From JANQPX01 sp051010395 (GTDB lineage: Bacteria; Pseudomonadota; Alphaproteobacteria; Geminicoccales; Geminicoccaceae), in NCBI GenBank assembly GCA_051010395.1, contig JBPCVQ010000441.1, positions 1 through 10,430 on the forward strand: a stretch of DNA of 10,430 nucleotides, given 5' to 3'. The stretch's first letter is position 1. Every line of letters begins with the position of its first letter. The notes under the pieces were generated by a model, which did not search any database, was not told where the DNA came from, and saw only the letters and a program-made list of their open reading frames with translations. A program made the translations under genes and the position numbers. Below are positions 6,535-10,430 of the stretch, one piece after another.

Positions 6535-7630
6535 CCTTAACCTCCTCCACCGCCGGGTCGACCAGCTTGTACTTCATGTCGTTGGCTTCGGCGCGGAAGA
6601 ACTGGAGGCCGGCGAGTTCGTCTTCCGTGAAGGACGAAGCCTTCTGCTCCAGCTCGGTGAGATGGTCGCTTGCGCCATTGTAGGTCGAGATGAAGCCGGA
6701 GGACTTGGTCATCTGTGCGCCAACTTCCGAACTCGCGAGCAGCGCATCGAGGAAGGTGTAGGCGTTGTCCGCGTTCGGCCCGTTATTGGCGACGTTGAGG
6801 GTGTAGACGAAGCCATAAGAGCCTTCCTTCGGAATGGTCATGGCGACCGGGAAACCGTCCATGATCAGCTTGGAGATCGGACCGTTCCAGGCATGGGCGA
6901 GCACGATGTCCTGATTGATGAACATCTGCTGCACCTCGGCGCCGGCATCGTAATATTTTCGCACGCTCGGCTTATGCTCGATCATCAGATCGCGGATTTC
7001 GGTGACGATGCGCGCAGCCTCGTCCGGGTTGTCCATATATTCGACCATGTTGCCGTCATAGCCTTTGTAAAGCATCAGAACGGACATCATGTCCTGGATG
7101 ATATAGGCGATCTGACCGCTGTATTTCTCATCGAACATGACGTCCCAACTCAACGCCTCCTCGGGTGTCACAACCTCGGTATTATAAGCCATCACCTCGG
7201 CGCCGGAGAGGATGGGGGCACCCCATTTCTCGCCGTTGATCGTTGCCCAGTCGCTTTCCGAATAGACCGGATTGATGTTGCCCCAATTGCCGAGCCGGCC
7301 CGTATCCATCGGCGCCAGCAGACCACTGTCGATGAACTGCAGGAAGCGGTGGCCGGCGACGGTCACGATGTCGGCGGTCGGGTTCGGCGCTTCCGCTGCG
7401 AGCAGGTTGAACTGCTTGCCCTGATCGTCCACCAGGCGGACGTTGACCTTGATGCCGGTCTCAGCCTCGAACGCCGCCTTGAAATCATCGGGCACGAAAT
7501 TGGCGTAGGTCCAAATATTGACCTCTTTCGCATCCTGAGCACTCAAGGTCTTGAGGTAAGCCGGTGCTGCCAGCACCAGGCCGGAGGCCGCTGTGGTCTG
7601 AATGAAAGAACGTCTGTTGATCTTGGCCAT
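6527..7630 (-). CDS. Periplasmic substrate-binding protein of ABC importer, PotD-like, with twin-arginine signal
   Basis: This 367-aa secreted protein captures the solute in the periplasm and delivers it to the permease pair encoded downstream. The N-terminus MAKINRRSFIQTTAASGLVLAAPAYLKTLSAQDA carries a twin-arginine-like motif (R6-R7-S-F-I), a hydrophobic core (about 11-24) and a probable cleavage site after LSA (31) or nearby, so export may use the Tat route. The mature part begins KEVNIWTYANFVPDDFKAAFEAETGIKVNV, the usual opening of spermidine/putrescine-class binding proteins, and contains blocks such as LAHAWNGPISKLIMDGFPVAMTIPKEGS. The start at 7630 is chosen because AGGGAGA (7638-7644) sits 7 bases upstream; the open frame continues to 7669 but without such a site. 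It lies 48 bases after the opine dehydrogenase stop. Polyamines, opines or amino-acid derivatives are all possible ligands. Confidence 0.93.
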   Translation of the reverse strand: MAKINRRSFIQTTAASGLVLAAPAYLKTLSAQDAKEVNIWTYANFVPDDFKAAFEAETGIKVNVRLVDDQGKQFNLLAAEAPNPTADIVTVAGHRFLQFIDSGLLAPMDTGRLGNWGNINPVYSESDWATINGEKWGAPILSGAEVMAYNTEVVTPEEALSWDVMFDEKYSGQIAYIIQDMMSVLMLYKGYDGNMVEYMDNPDEAARIVTEIRDLMIEHKPSVRKYYDAGAEVQQMFINQDIVLAHAWNGPISKLIMDGFPVAMTIPKEGSYGFVYTLNVANNGPNADNAYTFLDALLASSEVGAQMTKSSGFISTYNGASDHLTELEQKASSFTEDELAGLQFFRAEANDMKYKLVDPAVEEVKAA

Positions 7631-7637
7631 GGAAGTG

Positions 7638-7644
7638 TCTCCCT
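7638..7644 (-). promoter_or_regulatory. Ribosome binding site of the binding-protein gene
   Basis: AGGGAGA (minus strand), 7 bases before the ATG at 7630. It decides this start over the in-frame ATG at 7669. Confidence 0.7.
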
Positions 7645-7678
7645 GAGGATTTGGATTTGTCTTGATCATTTTTGCCGC

Positions 7679-8779
7679 TCATACATCGGTGAGCGGAAAG
7701 CCTTGTTTGGCCAACTTTTTCAACTGTGCAAGCGAGATCGCCGGCAAGTCAAGGGCGGGGAGCAGATCGTTCGCCTGCTCGAAATCGATGCCGTACATCG
7801 CTGAGAAGATGTCGATCCCAGCCTGATGCAACGTCGCCGTTTGCCCGGTCAGTTCGCCCAGCTTCACGGTCGGCAGGAGACCGTAGGGCACATCCTCGGT
7901 GACGTAGCGGCTGTCCGCTGTCGCCGGCCCGGTTCCGCCACGGCCCGCCGCATGCATCTCCTGATTCATGCCGGAAATGCTGGCCACCGGCACATGAAAC
8001 GACAGATGAAAATGCTCGAATATGGTGCGCACCGAAAGGCCAAGGCGATCAGCGATCGCCAGCCGTTCTTCATCGAGCGCTTCGAGAAGACGACCGACAT
8101 TCGGCGTGACGTTCTGACCCTGGCTCCAGGTCTCGCCCTGCTCCATCCGGGTCATGTTGCCGAGTGCAATGCCCATATGGTTCTGCGGGTTGAGATTGGA
8201 CAGCGCTATCGCCAACAACCCATCCCGCTCCACAAACCTCTCCCCAAACAGCCTCCGGCTGATGGATAACGCTTTCGCGGAGTCACTATGGGGTATCGTC
8301 GCGATGTCGATCTTCGCTCGTATTGTGTTGACCATGACGCGGTTCGCATCCTGGCGGCCTGTTGTTGCGGTGGTGCCCCAGGCGACGATCGACGGCGATA
8401 CGCCGCGCGCTGACAGAAGCTTCGAAAGGTAGAGCGCTCCAAAGGAGGCGTGGGAACTGATCAGAATAGTGTGATTTTCTTGCACATGCGGTGCTAGCGC
8501 ATCCATGACGCTCTTATGGCCGTAAGCCGGCAGTGCCAGCAGAATCACGTCGGCCCAATGCGCGAGCTCCTCGGCATGCTGGGCTACGGCCGGATGAAAC
8601 ACCCCCTCAATGGCGCCTTCGGCGACCAGTGGTTCGCCCGCAGCAATGTTCGCGGTGCGCGCGCCCGAAGGCGACCAGAGCATCACCCGATGCCCCGCCT
8701 GCTCCAAAAGGGCAGCATTACCGAAGGCCACCGAGCCTGCCCCTGCAATCCCGACCTTCAAGACAGACACCTCAGCCAA
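7679..8779 (-). CDS. NAD(P)-dependent opine dehydrogenase (octopine/nopaline dehydrogenase family)
   Basis: This cytoplasmic enzyme of about 366 aa belongs to the octopine/nopaline dehydrogenase family, which reversibly joins an amino group to a 2-oxo acid to form an N-(carboxyalkyl) amino acid (opine), or splits one. The N-terminal Rossmann domain shows VGIAGAGSVAFG (9-20) and a nucleotide-specificity segment LWSPSGAR (34-41). The C-terminal helical domain has NPQNHMGIALGNMTRM (197-212, with H201) and RYVTEDVPYGL (291-301, with D296). These match the His/Asp pair I remember as catalytic in Arthrobacter N-(1-carboxyethyl)norvaline dehydrogenase, so the enzyme looks active. The first codon is TTG at 8777-8779, 2 bases after the preceding stop, with a G-rich run upstream; a GTG at 8770 is an alternative. 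Lying between oxidoreductase genes and an importer, it is more likely catabolic than biosynthetic, though production of a metallophore-like opine is another possibility. Confidence 0.9.
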   Translation of the reverse strand: MAEVSVLKVGIAGAGSVAFGNAALLEQAGHRVMLWSPSGARTANIAAGEPLVAEGAIEGVFHPAVAQHAEELAHWADVILLALPAYGHKSVMDALAPHVQENHTILISSHASFGALYLSKLLSARGVSPSIVAWGTTATTGRQDANRVMVNTIRAKIDIATIPHSDSAKALSISRRLFGERFVERDGLLAIALSNLNPQNHMGIALGNMTRMEQGETWSQGQNVTPNVGRLLEALDEERLAIADRLGLSVRTIFEHFHLSFHVPVASISGMNQEMHAAGRGGTGPATADSRYVTEDVPYGLLPTVKLGELTGQTATLHQAGIDIFSAMYGIDFEQANDLLPALDLPAISLAQLKKLAKQGFPLTDV

Positions 8780-8781
8780 GT

Positions 8782-9369
8782 CTACGCCCCCCGTCGCACG
8801 GGGACGGGCTCGCCTAGGATGTGCATGAGGCGGTTGGCCCAGCCGAAGAGGGCAGTGGAGAGGATCAGGTCGGTGATTTCTTCCTCTGTGAGGCCGGCAT
8901 GGCGGAGTTTCTGAATGTCATCCGGCGTAGCCTCGGAGGGGGATTTCGAGAGCTTGAACGCGAAGCCGACGATCGCCTGGTTGTAGGGGTCGAGCCTGAC
9001 ATTTTCGCCGTCCTCGAAGAGTGCCGCCATGACCTCACCGCTCTTGGTAAGCTGGTTATAGCGACTGGCATGGACGGCGACGCAGTAGATGCAGCGATTG
9101 ACCACGGAAGCGGCGGTTGCGCCGAGTTCACGGCCGGTGCGGCCGAGACCGCCACGGTTGTACATGATCGCGTTGAAGAGGGGCGAGCGCTCCTTCAGGA
9201 TCTCGACATCGTGGGCAAGCGTCAGGACATAATCCGACACCTTGGTGTTGGAGGGCGTGACCTTGAGAGCCTCGAGCTGCGCTTCCGTCGCCTTTTCGAG
9301 ATCGACAGGCGTTACGCGCGGGCGCCATTCCGGCACTTCGGTGGTGAACTCCTGTATGATCGCGCTCAT
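8782..9369 (-). CDS. CMD/AhpD-fold protein with intact CxxC site (resembles alkylhydroperoxidase-domain protein, Avi_7169 family)
   Basis: This 195-aa cytoplasmic protein has the carboxymuconolactone decarboxylase/AhpD fold. The AhpD-type redox motif is complete: E81, then C93-I-Y-C96 and H100 (E-x11-CxxC-x3-H), which in AhpD relatives carries out thiol-dependent peroxide reduction. The C-terminal half (SPSEATPDDIQKLRHAGLTEEEITDLILSTALFGWANRLMHILGEP) is typical of peroxidase-related CMD proteins. From memory it best fits the family named after Agrobacterium vitis Avi_7169, usually encoded beside the Avi_7170-type CMD protein, here the gene just upstream. Its ATG overlaps that gene's TGA by 4 bases (9366-9369), and GGGAG lies about 8 bases upstream. 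The opine dehydrogenase begins 2 bases after its stop. Likely role: detoxifying peroxide or acting on an oxidised intermediate produced by the flavin monooxygenase. The substrate is unknown. Confidence 0.88.
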   Translation of the reverse strand: MSAIIQEFTTEVPEWRPRVTPVDLEKATEAQLEALKVTPSNTKVSDYVLTLAHDVEILKERSPLFNAIMYNRGGLGRTGRELGATAASVVNRCIYCVAVHASRYNQLTKSGEVMAALFEDGENVRLDPYNQAIVGFAFKLSKSPSEATPDDIQKLRHAGLTEEEITDLILSTALFGWANRLMHILGEPVPVRRGA

Positions 9370-9833
9370 GCACCTGCTCCCATCAGCCGGAGGCCCTCGA
9401 TCAACCGAATTTCGTAGGCGAGGAACGCGTTAAGTTGGGTCAGCCGCACGATGTCGGGCTCGGCGAGCCCTGCTTTACTCAGGCTCTCGATATCATCCGC
9501 GGTGACGTCCTTCGGTGAGGCGCTAACGCGGTCAGTGAAGGCAAGAATGGCGCGCCAGCGCTCATCGGCACCGCCATCGAAAGATGGGTCGGCAAGTCTT
9601 ACCTCCTTATCGGACATGCCTTGGCCATAGTGTTCGGCCAACGCGTCGTTGCCGTTCAGCCGTGCGATGCGAGCGGCGAGAGCCGCACGTTGCTCGTGAG
9701 AAAAAGCCCCCACCTCCTTCGGCCGCAACACGGCGGCGCTTGCCGCTTCGGTCATTGCCAGGACGTCAGAGCGATGGGCAATAGCGTCCGATCCTTCGAG
9801 CCCAGCCATGGCCGTGATCCGATCACCACTCAT
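9366..9833 (-). CDS. Cysteine-free CMD-domain protein (resembles CMD domain protein, Avi_7170 family)
   Basis: This 155-aa protein is related to the CMD fold (LRPKEVGAFSHEQRAALAARIARLNG...AEHYG at 36-70, then DVTADDIESLSKAGLAEPDIVRLTQLNAFLAYEIRLIEGLRL). It contains no cysteine at all: where its partner has CxxC-x3-H, it has G61/A64 with only H68 kept. It may therefore be a structural or regulatory partner of the intact protein encoded next, or a non-redox member of the fold. The start at 9833 is fixed by an excellent ribosome binding site, AAGGAGGA (9843-9850), 9 bases upstream, and by a 4-base ATGA overlap with the monooxygenase stop; the in-frame ATG at 9878 lies inside that gene and is unlikely. 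Pairing with the Avi_7169-like gene is what I recall for this family. Confidence 0.83.
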   Translation of the reverse strand: MSGDRITAMAGLEGSDAIAHRSDVLAMTEAASAAVLRPKEVGAFSHEQRAALAARIARLNGNDALAEHYGQGMSDKEVRLADPSFDGGADERWRAILAFTDRVSASPKDVTADDIESLSKAGLAEPDIVRLTQLNAFLAYEIRLIEGLRLMGAGA

Positions 9834-10430
9834 GATGCGGCTTCCTCCTTGTGTCTGGGCAAGGGACTTTCGGTCCACTCATCGCCTTGAAGCTCGGGTT
9901 TTTCATAGTCCTGAAGCCGCTGCCAATGAGCCTCGATGTCTTCCCTGTAGAGGGTCGCGGCGATGTCTCTAGTGAGCCAGGAAGCGCCTTCGCTGATGCC
10001 GGGAATATCGCCGCTGACTTTGCCGAGGCTGGCGGTGGCGCCGTAGTTGAAGCAGTAGACGTTACTGAGCCAGGGAGCTGTTCCAGGCATCTTTTCGCGG
10101 AAGGTGAAGTCTGGGTTCAAATAGGGAAAACGACCGAGATCCGGATCACGCTCATCCTCGGGCGGGGTATAGACATCTTCCCAAAGCTGGATCTCGGCTG
10201 CCATCTCGCCGAATTCGGTTCTCGCCATCGGATCAGTCGTGAAGCCGGTGCCCAGTATCAGAAAATCGGCCGTCAGACGGCGGTCGCCTTCGATGTCTAT
10301 GCGGAGCGCACCGCTCTGCAGCGTCACGGCGGTCACCGCTGCATTCAGGTGGAAGCTGACGGCATCCTGGCGGTTGGCACGACGGGTCGAACCATGGGGA
10401 GCGGGCGTCTGGGTGGCAAAAGAATACTGC
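9830..10430 (-). CDS. Flavin-containing monooxygenase-like protein, C-terminal part (5' end outside window)
   Basis: The frame is open to the right edge, so the gene is incomplete here: about 199 C-terminal residues are visible and the start and N-terminal FAD-binding GxGxxG lie beyond the window. A GTG at 10336 is internal, not the start. The visible part contains ADFLILGTGFTTDP, the equivalent of the ATGY-like motif near the end of FMO/Baeyer-Villiger-type NAD(P)H-dependent flavoproteins, then a region rich in aromatics (PYLNPDFTFREKMPGTAPWLSNVYCFNYGATASLG). It ends with a charged tail (RHKEEAAS). Enzymes of this group insert oxygen at N, S or carbonyl carbon. It is the most upstream gene seen in the operon, and its stop overlaps the CMD start by 4 bases. 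Function inferred from motif and context; N-hydroxylating or simple oxidoreductase relatives cannot be excluded. Confidence 0.78.
   Translation of the reverse strand, partial: QYSFATQTPAPHGSTRRANRQDAVSFHLNAAVTAVTLQSGALRIDIEGDRRLTADFLILGTGFTTDPMARTEFGEMAAEIQLWEDVYTPPEDERDPDLGRFPYLNPDFTFREKMPGTAPWLSNVYCFNYGATASLGKVSGDIPGISEGASWLTRDIAATLYREDIEAHWQRLQDYEKPELQGDEWTESPLPRHKEEAAS
9843..9850 (-). promoter_or_regulatory. Strong ribosome binding site for the cysteine-free CMD gene
   Basis: AAGGAGGA on the minus strand, 9 bases before the ATG at 9833 and inside the end of the monooxygenase gene. It is the best Shine-Dalgarno match seen in the minus-strand operon and decides the start at 9833 rather than 9878. 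Confidence 0.75.

Noticed and set aside
5567..7804. Very long (745-codon) open frame on the plus strand
   Set aside because: It lies antisense to two permease/binding-protein genes with clear family motifs. Its translation is Arg/His/Asp/Gln-rich, with no recognisable domain, as expected for an antisense frame in GC-rich DNA.
9834..9878. Longer start for the cysteine-free CMD protein
   Set aside because: The perfect AAGGAGGA site and the ATGA overlap support the start at 9833.
1..10430. CRISPR array, tRNA, insertion-sequence ends or long direct repeats
   Set aside because: I looked for regular repeats, tRNA-like cloverleaf sequence and transposase motifs by eye and found none.

Overview
The window is GC-rich, almost fully coding DNA with few intergenic gaps. 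Codon use and gene families point to an alphaproteobacterium, most likely of the Rhizobiales (Rhizobium/Agrobacterium type). The evidence is the paired carboxymuconolactone-decarboxylase-fold proteins that resemble families I remember as named after Agrobacterium vitis loci, a rhizobial-style polyamine/opine-type ABC importer, and a DUF3726 protein next to an Ldh-family oxidoreductase. This placement is inference from protein resemblance only. I see no rRNA, tRNA, CRISPR array, insertion sequence or phage gene.

Two gene blocks point at each other. The plus-strand block (67-3534) has three genes: a large soluble protein of unknown function (579 aa), a DUF3726-family protein whose start overlaps the first gene's stop, and an Ldh-family (malate/L-lactate/sulfolactate dehydrogenase-like) NAD(P)-dependent oxidoreductase. 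A strong stem-loop (17-42) and a possible Shine-Dalgarno-masking structure lie just ahead of the first gene.

The minus-strand block runs from the right edge down to 3548. In transcription order it holds: the 3' part of a flavin-containing monooxygenase-like gene (5' end outside the window); a small CMD-fold protein without cysteines; a CMD/AhpD-like protein with an intact CxxC...H site; an octopine/nopaline-type (opine) dehydrogenase; a periplasmic substrate-binding protein with a twin-arginine signal; two inner-membrane permeases; and an ATPase. Several junctions overlap by 4 bases (9830-9833, 9366-9369, 5444-5447) and the others are short, so this reads as one polycistronic operon whose promoter lies to the right of the window. 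The two blocks end tail to tail with only 13 bases between them (3535-3547).

Taken together, the minus-strand genes look like an uptake-and-catabolism cassette. The importer would bring in a cationic or amino-acid-conjugate compound (opine- or polyamine-like). The opine dehydrogenase would split or form a secondary-amine bond to a 2-oxo acid, and the monooxygenase and CMD/peroxidase-like pair would carry out or protect an oxidative step. The plus-strand Ldh-family enzyme could handle a resulting 2-oxo, 2-hydroxy or cyclic-imine acid. The substrate cannot be read from the sequence. The combination of an opine dehydrogenase, an unequal CMD pair, a flavin monooxygenase and a PotABCD-type importer, facing a DUF3726/Ldh/unknown trio, is the most interesting aspect of the window.
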